Assembly (NCBI RefSeq): GCF_009711475.1
Contig: NZ_SMMD01000945.1
Coordinates: 1 to 25,776, forward strand
Length of the DNA stretch: 25,776 bases
From: Fulvivirga aurantia
GTDB taxonomy: Bacteria; Bacteroidota; Bacteroidia; Cytophagales; Cyclobacteriaceae
Direction of reading: 5' to 3'
Shown: positions 15,469 through 21,980 of the stretch, in pieces
Layout: each line of letters starts with the position of its first letter
How positions within the stretch are numbered: position 1 is the stretch's first letter
Program-made: the position numbers and the translations under genes
The notes under the pieces: generated by a model
Told to the model about the DNA's origin: nothing
Database searches by the model: none
What the model saw: the letters and a program-made list of their open reading frames with translations, nothing else

Positions 15469-15487
15469 GTTAATTTTCAGAATTAAC
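15469..15487 (+). promoter_or_regulatory. Inverted repeat just upstream of the epimerase start
   Basis: GTTAATT (15469-15475) and AATTAAC (15481-15487) form a perfect 7-bp inverted repeat around TTCAG, ending 13 nt before the ATG at 15501. It may be a leader hairpin near the ribosome site or a small operator. It is A/T-rich, so chance is possible. Confidence 0.35.
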
Positions 15488-15500
15488 AATCATTGCTGAA

Positions 15501-16421
15501 ATGCCCCAAAGTATACTCATCACAGGTGGTACCGGACTTGTTGGTACAAGACTTACAGAACTATTATTGGCCAATGGTCACTCCGTGCGTTACCTGTCAC
15601 GCAACCCTAAGAAAACTGATAAAATAGAAGCCTATAAGTGGGATATAAAGTCAGGGTATATCGATCCGAAGGCGCTGGAAGGAGTGGATACTATCGTGCA
15701 CCTGGCCGGTGCTGGTATTGCAGATGAAAAGTGGACAAAGGAGCGGAAAAAAGTGATACTGCAGAGTAGAACGCATTCTACTCAATTACTAAATAAAGCT
15801 TTACACGAGAATCCACATCAGGTTAAAGCCTTTGTGAGCGCTTCTGCCATTGGGTATTATGGCTACGACACTGGTGGAGTGCTCAAAAAAGAAGACAGTC
15901 GCTTTGGTGACGATTTTCTGGCTACTGTTACTAAAGAATGGGAATTCTCAGTAGATAGTTTAGCCACAGAGCACAAAGATTTAAGAGTAGCAAAACTAAG
16001 AATAGGAATTGTACTCAGCGAAAAAGGGGGTGCTTTGAAGGAACTGGTAAAGCCTATAAAGTTTGGAGCCGGTGCCCCACTGGGAAGTGGCGACCAATAT
16101 ATGAGCTGGGTACACCTCGATGATCTCTGTGGCATGTTTGTATTCGCTGTAGAAAACGACCATATCAGCGGTACCTACAATGCAGTTGCGCCAAATCCGG
16201 TAACCAATAAAGAGCTAACAAAAATAGCGGCAAAAGCCCTCGGCAAACCCCTGTTTTTACCCAATGTACCCGGCTTTGCGCTCAAGCTGGTTTTGGGAGA
16301 AATGGCCTCTATGGTTTTGGGCGGATCAAAAGTATCTAACGAGAAGATCGCCAGTGCAGGTTATCAGTACAAATTTGAGGAGGTAAAGCCGGCTGTTCAC
16401 GATCTCTTAAAGCAACCATAA
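15501..16421 (+). CDS. TIGR01777-type epimerase (SDR39U1/YfcH family)
   Basis: Extended short-chain dehydrogenase/epimerase-like protein of 306 residues. The N-terminus has the nucleotide-binding loop ITGGTGLVGTRL (residues 7-18) and YLSRNPKK after strand 2. VHLAGAGIADEKWT at about 67-80 and SASAIGYYG at 113-121 (catalytic-type Ser and Tyr region) are hallmarks of the group, followed by LRIGIVLSEKGGAL and MSWVHLDDL. The C-terminal segment (LGKPLFLPNVPGFALKLVLG, LGGSKVSNEKIASAGYQYKF) is the DUF1731-type tail. It is cytosolic. No substrate is known for the family. Homologues are called cell-division inhibitor in old annotations, without good support. The gene is preceded by a terminator and a small inverted repeat and is probably monocistronic. 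Confidence 0.93.
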   Translation: MPQSILITGGTGLVGTRLTELLLANGHSVRYLSRNPKKTDKIEAYKWDIKSGYIDPKALEGVDTIVHLAGAGIADEKWTKERKKVILQSRTHSTQLLNKALHENPHQVKAFVSASAIGYYGYDTGGVLKKEDSRFGDDFLATVTKEWEFSVDSLATEHKDLRVAKLRIGIVLSEKGGALKELVKPIKFGAGAPLGSGDQYMSWVHLDDLCGMFVFAVENDHISGTYNAVAPNPVTNKELTKIAAKALGKPLFLPNVPGFALKLVLGEMASMVLGGSKVSNEKIASAGYQYKFEEVKPAVHDLLKQP

Positions 16422-16455
16422 CCGATAATTTTTTTTACATAAAGTTTTAATTTCA

Positions 16456-16463
16456 TAAGTTTG
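16456..16463 (+). promoter_or_regulatory. Candidate -7 promoter box (TAAGTTTG)
   Basis: Exact match to TAnnTTTG, 78 nt before the ATG at 16541 and 51 nt before the alternative ATG at 16514. The expected -33 region is a T-run without a clean TTG. A start of transcription near 16470 would allow either start codon. Confidence 0.35.
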
Positions 16464-16540
16464 GCGGCTGCTCTGGTTTCAGTGCAGTACCAAAAAGGGC
16501 CTTATTTGCCCGTATGACGAATTTTTTTAATACCAATGAT

Positions 16541-17299
16541 ATGACAGAGAAGAAAACCAAGCTAGAAAATATAAAAAAGTTTGAAGACCTATCGGAAGAA
16601 GAACAGAAGATTGTTGAGGCCTTTGAAGAGAGAGATTGGAATGAAATAAAGAGCTACGACTCCTGGACGATTTTTAAAGTAATGTCGGAGTTTGTACAAG
16701 GCTTTGAAAAGTTAGCTAAAATAGGTCCTTGTGTTACGGTATTTGGCTCTGCAAGAACCAAACCTGATCACCCTTACTACAAAATGGCAGAAGAAATATC
16801 AGCCAAGTTGGTAAGACATGGCTACGGTGTAATTACAGGTGGTGGCCCTGGTATAATGGAGGCTGGTAACAAAGGCGCGAAATCAGAAGGCGGTAAGTCT
16901 GTAGGTCTAAACATAATTTTACCTTTTGAGCAGCAAGGCAACGCCTACATCGATCCTGATAAACTGATTACGCATGATTATTTCTTTGTTAGAAAGGTAA
17001 TGTTTGTGAAGTATTCACAAGGGTTTATCGTAATGCCTGGTGGTTTTGGCACGTTAGATGAATTATTTGAAGCACTTACACTTATTCAAACTAAGAAGAT
17101 TGGGCGATTCCCAATTGTATTGGTTGGTAAAAGCTACTGGAGTGGTCTTATCGACTGGATTAAAACTACTATGCTTGAGGCCGAGAATAATGTAAATGAA
17201 GCAGACCTTGATTTATTTAACCTTGTTGAGACCCCTTCTGAGGCAGTAAAAGTGATAGATGACTTTTATTCTAAATATTTATTGTCTCCTAACTTTTAA
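16541..17299 (+). CDS. LOG-family (TIGR00730) Rossmann-fold protein
   Basis: A lysine-decarboxylase-like/LOG-family protein, 252 residues from this start. Family members with the PGGxGTxxE motif hydrolyse nucleoside 5'-monophosphates, including cytokinin nucleotides, to base and ribose 5-phosphate. Landmarks, numbered from this start: VTVFGSAR (65-72), ITGGGPGIMEAGNKGA (98-113), FFVRKVMF (148-155) and MPGGFGTLDELFE (165-177). The N-terminal helical part (EEEQKIVEAFEERDWNEIKS) marks the longer bacterial subgroup. An in-frame ATG at 16514 would add nine residues encoded by a T-rich stretch; I prefer 16541, but neither start has a ribosome site. A strong terminator follows. The family is certain; the substrate is inferred. 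Confidence 0.92.
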   Translation: MTEKKTKLENIKKFEDLSEEEQKIVEAFEERDWNEIKSYDSWTIFKVMSEFVQGFEKLAKIGPCVTVFGSARTKPDHPYYKMAEEISAKLVRHGYGVITGGGPGIMEAGNKGAKSEGGKSVGLNIILPFEQQGNAYIDPDKLITHDYFFVRKVMFVKYSQGFIVMPGGFGTLDELFEALTLIQTKKIGRFPIVLVGKSYWSGLIDWIKTTMLEAENNVNEADLDLFNLVETPSEAVKVIDDFYSKYLLSPNF

Positions 17300-17331
17300 A
17301 CTGAACTAATTACAAAAAAAATAGATTCTAT

Positions 17332-17373
17332 AGGCATCAGGGCATCGCTCTGATGCCTTTGTTTTTTATTTTT
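17332..17373 (+). terminator. Intrinsic terminator
   Basis: AGGCATCAG (17332-17340) pairs with CTGATGCCT (17350-17358) around a 9-nt loop, followed by a long T-rich tract (TTTGTTTTTTATTTTT). It ends the LOG-family gene. Confidence 0.93.
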
Positions 17374-17469
17374 ACAAGTAGACTAGTTTCTCAGTTACTT
17401 TTTAGACTTTAGATACATCAACTTAAAGAGCTAGTTCTACAGGTTTACAGTTTAATTAATAGGATAAGC

Positions 17470-18417
17470 ATGAAATACTTACCACTCGGCATTTCGATAT
17501 TGGCGTTGGCTATTGTTTTGGGTTACATCAGGTTCAACGAGTCTAAACAACCACCTGCTCCTGTGCAAGACACCAAAGTGGCATTTTATAATATCGATAA
17601 CCCCCCCGGTGGTGAATATGCAGGCTATCTCAATGCTGTAACACTAGAGTTACCTAAAGAACTTTATTTCGCTGGTGAGCGCGTTCCGTTGGAGATTCCT
17701 GACGTGAGAGAGCGACTCGACCGTGAGTTACATATCAACACCTACTGGCATAGCAGTACTATTTTCTTAATAAAGCAAGCTCACCGTTGGTTGCCCCAGA
17801 TAGAAGAAATATTAAAGGAAAATGGGGTGCCAGACGATTTTAAATACCTCACTGCGATAGAAGGTGGTTTTGCCAATCAAATTTCTCCCGCCAACGCTGT
17901 TGGTTTCTGGCAAATAAGAAAGGCAGCCGGAAAGGAAAATGGCCTTGAAATTACAAGAGAAGTAGATGAGCGATACGACCCACTGAGGTCTACAGAGGCT
18001 GCTTGTAACTACCTCAAAAAAGCCCATAATAAATTTGGCAACTGGACCAACGCAGCAGCCAGCTACAACCGTGGCATGTCAGGTTTGCAACGCGCACTCA
18101 ACAATCAAAAAGTAGACTCATATTACGACCTCATGCTCAATGAAGAAACCTCGAGGTATGTATTCAGAATTCTCGCAATAAAAGAGATTATTGAGCATCC
18201 TGAAAAGTACGGATTCAATATCGATGAAGAGCACCTGTACGATCAGGAAGATCTAAGGTTTGTAGAGGTAAATGAAGATATCAAAGACCTGGTTGAGTTT
18301 GCCAAAAAAGAAGGCATCAACTACAAGCTACTCAAGCGCCACAACCCATGGCTGAGAGAAGATCGCCTCGATGTAAGGAAAAAAACTTACAAAATTGCCA
18401 TTCCGGTAAATCCATAG
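17470..18417 (+). CDS. MltD-like lytic transglycosylase (SLT domain)
   Basis: Cleaves peptidoglycan glycan strands to 1,6-anhydro-muramyl products. The 315-residue protein has an N-terminal hydrophobic segment (residues 5-20, LPLGISILALAIVLGY) that is an export signal or inner-membrane anchor. The SLT domain spans about 95-225: VPDDFKYLTAIEGGF with catalytic Glu131, ANAVGFWQIRKAAG (GFWQI 145-149), DPLRSTEAACNYL and NAAASYNRG. The residue after the catalytic Glu is Gly; most SLT enzymes have ES. The C-terminal 70 residues (VNEDIKDLVEFAKKEGINYK, then LLKRHNPWL) look like a degenerate LysM-type wall-binding tail. It is monocistronic, between a terminator and the arsenosugar cluster. No terminator is visible downstream, so read-through into the cluster is possible. 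Confidence 0.93.
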   Translation: MKYLPLGISILALAIVLGYIRFNESKQPPAPVQDTKVAFYNIDNPPGGEYAGYLNAVTLELPKELYFAGERVPLEIPDVRERLDRELHINTYWHSSTIFLIKQAHRWLPQIEEILKENGVPDDFKYLTAIEGGFANQISPANAVGFWQIRKAAGKENGLEITREVDERYDPLRSTEAACNYLKKAHNKFGNWTNAAASYNRGMSGLQRALNNQKVDSYYDLMLNEETSRYVFRILAIKEIIEHPEKYGFNIDEEHLYDQEDLRFVEVNEDIKDLVEFAKKEGINYKLLKRHNPWLREDRLDVRKKTYKIAIPVNP

Positions 18418-18455
18418 ACGCTAATTACTACGTATTTTCATCAAGTGTCTTTCGA

Positions 18456-18486
18456 TTGACATTGCTTGTGAAATAGGTTAGTTATT
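18456..18486 (+). promoter_or_regulatory. Candidate promoter of the arsenosugar cluster
   Basis: TTG at 18456-18458, a 20-nt spacer and TAGTTATT at 18479-18486, a partial match to TTG-N19-21-TAnnTTTG. Transcription would begin near 18490, making a leader of about 65 nt that consists almost wholly of the paired element at 18498-18553. The -7 box has two mismatches. Confidence 0.25.
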
Positions 18487-18497
18487 TTCAACATAGC

Positions 18498-18553
18498 GTT
18501 GTGTTGATCGTTATTCTTTTTACTTTTCAGTAAAACAACCTAATCAACACGAC
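18498..18553 (+). promoter_or_regulatory. Structured leader RNA candidate before the arsenosugar cluster
   Basis: GTTGTGTTGAT (18498-18508) pairs with ATCAACACGAC (18543-18553): 11 bp with one G-U. The 34-nt interior holds a second perfect hairpin, TTTTACT (18518-18524) with AGTAAAA (18529-18535). The outer stem ends one nucleotide before the ATG at 18555, so it would hide the ribosome entry site. TCAACA (18488-18493) can instead pair with TGTTGA (18502-18507), which excludes the long stem. This resembles a translational switch, but no ligand or homologue is known to me. Confidence 0.5.
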
Positions 18554-18554
18554 T

Positions 18555-18890
18555 ATGGATAAAACCTACTACGACCCGGCCGATCTTAAGAAGTTTGGAG
18601 ATGTGGCAGAATTTGGACCTGAGCTGGCTAAGAAATTTTTCGATTACTATGGAGATGTTTTTAAGGAAGGCGAGCTCACAGCCAGAGAGAAATCTTTAAT
18701 AGCTCTTGCTGTTGCTCACACCATTCAGTGTCCTTATTGTATTGATGCATACACCTCAGACTCGCTTGAAAAAGGCACAACAGAGAAGCAAATGATGGAA
18801 GCAGTACATGTTGCTACTGCAATTAGAGGAGGAGCTTCACTTGTTCACAGTGTACAGATGATGAATAAGGCGAAAAAGCTTTCGATGTAG
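18555..18890 (+). CDS. Arsenosugar-cluster peroxidase-like protein (CMD/AhpD family)
   Basis: A 111-residue carboxymuconolactone-decarboxylase/AhpD-like helical protein. The redox pair is CPYC (Cys59-Cys62) in LAVAHTIQCPYCIDAYT, followed by VHVATAIRGGASLVHS, the standard second half of the fold. AhpD proteins use such a pair as a thiol reductant or peroxidase. The small group found beside ArsS is annotated as arsenosugar-biosynthesis-associated peroxidase-like; its exact job is unproven, but reducing arsenic(V) or protein thiols for the pathway is reasonable. It is the first gene of the cluster, with arsS 15 nt downstream. Its start codon immediately follows a long RNA stem. There is no signal peptide, so it is cytosolic. 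Confidence 0.92.
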   Translation: MDKTYYDPADLKKFGDVAEFGPELAKKFFDYYGDVFKEGELTAREKSLIALAVAHTIQCPYCIDAYTSDSLEKGTTEKQMMEAVHVATAIRGGASLVHSVQMMNKAKKLSM

Positions 18891-18905
18891 AATGAAAAAT
18901 TTATT

Positions 18906-19961
18906 ATGATTAAGTCACTCAAAGCCAGGCACCACGACCTGTCAGATAAAAAGACGCAGTTACAATTCTTATCAAATGGTATTTTCGGTGAGGATAAACT
19001 GCCTACTTTCAAACAAAAAATCTCACCTCTTGGTGAATATCCACTAAAACCTACTTCTATAGAGATTTTGCAGGTAAATGTGGGCTATATGTGTAATCAG
19101 GTTTGTAAGCACTGCCATGTAGACGCGGGCCCTGATCGAAAAGAGATCATGACGCGTGAAACCATGCAGCATTGCCTTGAAGTAATCAAAAAAACCAAAA
19201 TACACACACTTGATCTTACTGGTGGTGCTCCTGAAATGAACCCTGATTTCAGGTGGTTTGTGGAGGAAGCCAATAAGGCTGGAGTCGAAGAAATCATAGT
19301 TAGATCTAACCTTACAATCATTTTGGCAAATCCAAAATACCATGATTTACCCGAGTTCTTTAAGAAAAATAACGTGAGGGTAATTTCTTCTTTGCCATTT
19401 TACCAACCCGACAAAACCGATAGGCAACGTGGTGAAGGCGTTTTTGATAAATCAATTAAGGCCTTGAATATGCTAAATGCTGTAGGCTATGGTGTCGAAG
19501 GGTCTGACCTTGGTCTGGACCTGGTATACAACCCGGGCGGAGCCTTTTTACCTGGCGATCAGGCTGCGCTAGAAAGAGATTTCAAGAAAGAGCTCAAAGA
19601 ACATTACGACATTGAGTTTAATAATCTCTTTACCATCACTAACCTCCCAATTGCAAGGTTTTTGGAATTTCTCGTACGTACCGAAAACTATGAGGAGTAT
19701 ATGGAGAAATTAATAAATGCGTTTAATCCAGCAGCTGTGAAGGGTGTTATGTGTAGAAACACCATCTCTATTGATTATGACGGCTACATGTATGATTGTG
19801 ATTTTAATCAAATGCTTGATTTAAAGGTTGAGAAAACGGCAGGACAGCATGTGAAAGACTTCGATCTTGGCAAGCTGGAGAAACGAAGCATTGTAATCAA
19901 TCAACACTGCTATGGCTGTACAGCAGGAGCAGGTAGCAGTTGTCAGGGTACCGTAGCTTAA
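18906..19961 (+). CDS. arsS: Arsenosugar biosynthesis radical SAM protein ArsS
   Basis: Radical SAM enzyme that joins the 5'-deoxyadenosyl group of SAM to dimethylarsenite, giving the precursor of arsenosugars. The 351-residue cytosolic protein has the cluster-binding CNQVCKHC (Cys63, Cys67, Cys70), the SAM-binding LTGGAPEM at about 104-111, and RSNLTIIL. The C-terminal cysteine-rich part contains Cys283, DCDFNQML (Cys298) and the diagnostic HCYGCTAGAGSSCQG (Cys335, Cys338, Cys346), probably for auxiliary Fe-S binding. This tail identified the family when it was known only as a selenocysteine-associated radical SAM group; here all positions are ordinary cysteines and no in-frame TGA is needed. 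It follows the peroxidase-like gene by 15 nt and precedes the nucleoside phosphorylase. Confidence in family is high. Confidence 0.95.
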   Translation: MIKSLKARHHDLSDKKTQLQFLSNGIFGEDKLPTFKQKISPLGEYPLKPTSIEILQVNVGYMCNQVCKHCHVDAGPDRKEIMTRETMQHCLEVIKKTKIHTLDLTGGAPEMNPDFRWFVEEANKAGVEEIIVRSNLTIILANPKYHDLPEFFKKNNVRVISSLPFYQPDKTDRQRGEGVFDKSIKALNMLNAVGYGVEGSDLGLDLVYNPGGAFLPGDQAALERDFKKELKEHYDIEFNNLFTITNLPIARFLEFLVRTENYEEYMEKLINAFNPAAVKGVMCRNTISIDYDGYMYDCDFNQMLDLKVEKTAGQHVKDFDLGKLEKRSIVINQHCYGCTAGAGSSCQGTVA

Positions 19962-19989
19962 TACCATAAAAAAAAACTAACCTAACCAA

Positions 19990-20007
19990 GGCTGAGTATC
20001 ATCAGCC
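19990..20007 (+). other. Intercistronic hairpin between arsS and the phosphorylase gene
   Basis: GGCTGA (19990-19995) and TCAGCC (20002-20007) form a perfect 6-bp stem around GTATCA, 17 nt before the ATG at 20025. No T-tract follows, so it is not a terminator. It could affect mRNA processing or the translation rate of the downstream gene. Confidence 0.4.
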
Positions 20008-20024
20008 AGATTATATTATTCTAA

Positions 20025-20840
20025 ATGCTCAAACAAATAAAAGAAACCACAGAATTTCTAAAAAATAAAGGATTTGATGCTCCTGATGTGGGTGTAGTAT
20101 TAGGTACAGGACTGGGTGGTAAATTTGTTGCTGCCATTGATGTTATTAAAGAGATAGATTACACCGACATACCCAACTTTCCGATAGCAACTGTAGAGTT
20201 TCACAGCGGCAAACTTATCTATGGTAAAATTGGAGAAAAGAAGGTGGTAGCAATGCAAGGCCGTTTTCATTATTATGAAGGCTACAGCATGCAGGAAATA
20301 ACATTTCCAATTAGAGTGCTTAAAATGTTGGGAATTAAAAATCTCTTGATTTCTAATGCTTCAGGTAATATGAATACCAGCTGGCAAAAGGGAGAGCTTA
20401 TGCTCATTGACGATCATATCAATCTATTGCCTGATAACCCGCTTAGAGGTCCAAATTTAGATGAGATGGGTGGTCGGTTTCCTGATATGAGTCAGCCCTA
20501 TAATGGTGATCTAAATAACAAGCTCGAAGCGATTGCAAAAGATCATGATATCACCTTAAGAAAAGGTGTTTATGTTTCTGTGATAGGGCCAAATCTGGAG
20601 ACGAGAGCAGAATACAGATTTTTAAGAAACATAGGGGCCGATGCAGTGGGCATGTCTACTGTGCCTGAAGTGATTGTGGCTAATCATATGAGTTTGCCAT
20701 GCTGCGCAATTAGTGTCCTTACAGATGATTGCGACCCTGATAATCTGGCCCCGGCCAATATTGAAGAGATCATTAAAATTGCGGGAGAAGCTGAAGTTGA
20801 TCTTACTAAAATTTACATAGAACTTATTAACCAACTATAA
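20025..20840 (+). CDS. Purine nucleoside phosphorylase in the arsenosugar cluster
   Basis: Trimeric-type PNP/MTAP family enzyme, 271 residues, cytosolic; it splits a purine nucleoside with phosphate into base and (deoxy)ribose 1-phosphate. Landmarks: VLGTGLGG (phosphate loop, 25-32), GRFHYYEGY (79-87), NASG (111-114), GPNLETRAE (188-196, Glu192 contacts the base) and GADAVGMSTVPEV (204-216). At the base-selecting position Asp234 (VLTDDCD) replaces the Asn243 of human PNP, and Ile246 (ANIEE) replaces His257, which binds the 5'-OH. Both changes are MTAP-like and favour 5'-substituted adenosines. Together with arsS and arsM this suggests cleavage of adenine from the ArsS product, leaving a dimethylarsinoyl ribose phosphate. 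A housekeeping PNP that happens to sit here is the main alternative. The arsM start codon follows its stop directly. Confidence 0.9.
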   Translation: MLKQIKETTEFLKNKGFDAPDVGVVLGTGLGGKFVAAIDVIKEIDYTDIPNFPIATVEFHSGKLIYGKIGEKKVVAMQGRFHYYEGYSMQEITFPIRVLKMLGIKNLLISNASGNMNTSWQKGELMLIDDHINLLPDNPLRGPNLDEMGGRFPDMSQPYNGDLNNKLEAIAKDHDITLRKGVYVSVIGPNLETRAEYRFLRNIGADAVGMSTVPEVIVANHMSLPCCAISVLTDDCDPDNLAPANIEEIIKIAGEAEVDLTKIYIELINQL

Positions 20841-21812
20841 ATGGAAAGCTATTTAGAAACCACCAAAGATGTATACAGAAAAGCGGCCGAAAGTCCGGAT
20901 GTAGGCTTATGCTGTACCACCACACCTGTTTGGCAACTGCCTAACCTCGATATCCCCAAGAAAATGTTGGATATGAATTATGGATGTGGCAGCACTGTAA
21001 ACCCGCGTGACCTGGTCAATAACCCTAACATATTATATGTAGGAGTAGGTGGTGGTATGGAGCTTCTACAGTTTTCTTACTTCAGTAGAAAGGAAAATGG
21101 AGTTATAGGGCTGGATGTTGTAGACGAGATGCTGACAGCAAGTAAAGAAAACTTCAAAGAAGCTGAAAAGCTAAATCCATGGTTTAAATCTGAGTTTGTA
21201 GATCTTCGTAAAGGAGATGCACTTGACTTACCAGTAGAAAATGAGTCTATAGATGTAGCAGCTCAAAATTGTCTCTTCAATATTTTTACAACAGATGATC
21301 TAAAAAAGGCATTAGAAGAAATGTACCGGGTACTTAAACCGCACGGTAGATTGGTGCTGTCAGATCCTATTTGCGATCAGGCAATGCCAGAAAACCTGAA
21401 GCAGGACGAAAGACTTAGAGCACTATGCTTAAGTGGTGCACTGCCTCTTAAAGATTATATCAAAATGATCACCGATGTAGGCTTCGGCACTGTGGAGATA
21501 AGAGCTAAGCGTCCTTATCGCATATTAGATACCGGCCACTACGACACACCAGAAAACATTTTTATCGAGAGTGTAGAGGTTTGTGCAATTAAAGATCCGA
21601 TGCCGGAAGATGGCCCATGTGTATTTACAGGTAAAACAGCTATCTATTTCGGTAATGAAGAATACTTTGACGATCACAAAGGCCATGTGTTAATGCCTAA
21701 CCAACCATTGGCGGTTTGTGATAAAACCGCAGGTGCCTTAAATAATTTGGGCAGACAAGACATTTTTGTCTCTGAGTCAACTTACCATTATGATGGCGGA
21801 GGCTGTTGTTAA
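20841..21812 (+). CDS. arsM: Arsenosugar-cluster arsenite methyltransferase ArsM
   Basis: SAM-dependent methyltransferase that methylates arsenite to mono- and dimethyl forms, supplying ArsS. The 323-residue protein starts right after the phosphorylase stop. Family marks are MNYGCGST (Cys49), the SAM loop ILYVGVGGGMELLQF (64-78), VIGLDVVDEML, QNCLFNIF (Cys144), VLKPHGRLVLSDP and LCLSGALPL (Cys196). Cys144 and Cys196 match the two arsenic-binding cysteines of algal ArsM, and Cys49 matches its YGCG cysteine; the fourth cysteine, normally in GRDCY after the SAM loop, is absent (GMELL). Extra thiols occur as Cys24-Cys25 and a C-terminal GGGCC, a likely metal(loid)-binding tail. It is last in the cluster and followed by a terminator. 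Residue matching is from memory. Confidence 0.93.
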   Translation: MESYLETTKDVYRKAAESPDVGLCCTTTPVWQLPNLDIPKKMLDMNYGCGSTVNPRDLVNNPNILYVGVGGGMELLQFSYFSRKENGVIGLDVVDEMLTASKENFKEAEKLNPWFKSEFVDLRKGDALDLPVENESIDVAAQNCLFNIFTTDDLKKALEEMYRVLKPHGRLVLSDPICDQAMPENLKQDERLRALCLSGALPLKDYIKMITDVGFGTVEIRAKRPYRILDTGHYDTPENIFIESVEVCAIKDPMPEDGPCVFTGKTAIYFGNEEYFDDHKGHVLMPNQPLAVCDKTAGALNNLGRQDIFVSESTYHYDGGGCC

Positions 21813-21835
21813 TTAAACGAAGTAAATAGCATTTG

Positions 21836-21872
21836 AAAACCTGCCGGACCCATCATATTAGGCAGGTTTTTT
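21836..21872 (+). terminator. Intrinsic terminator after arsM
   Basis: AAAACCTGCC (21836-21845) pairs with GGCAGGTTTT (21861-21870) across a 15-nt loop and is followed by more T. It closes the arsenosugar cluster and separates it from uvrA. Confidence 0.92.
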
Positions 21873-21917
21873 CATATAAGACAAAGCCGAAATTTAAGCC
21901 CACACATTTTATTAAAG

Positions 21918-21948
21918 TTGTAATTAAACATTCTATACCTCAATTTTG
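21918..21948 (+). promoter_or_regulatory. Candidate uvrA promoter
   Basis: TTG at 21918-21920, a 20-nt spacer and CAATTTTG at 21941-21948, one mismatch from TAnnTTTG. Spacing agrees with the Bacteroidota sigma-A pattern and puts the transcript start about 25 nt upstream of the ATG at 21981. No LexA-like palindrome is visible. Confidence 0.4.
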
Positions 21949-21980
21949 TAGATTCTTAAAAATCAACGCGGTAGCACTCT

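Noticed and set aside
18906..19961. Selenocysteine in ArsS
   Set aside because: The family includes selenoprotein relatives, but the frame here is open through the C-terminal motif with ordinary TGT/TGC codons and no internal TGA.
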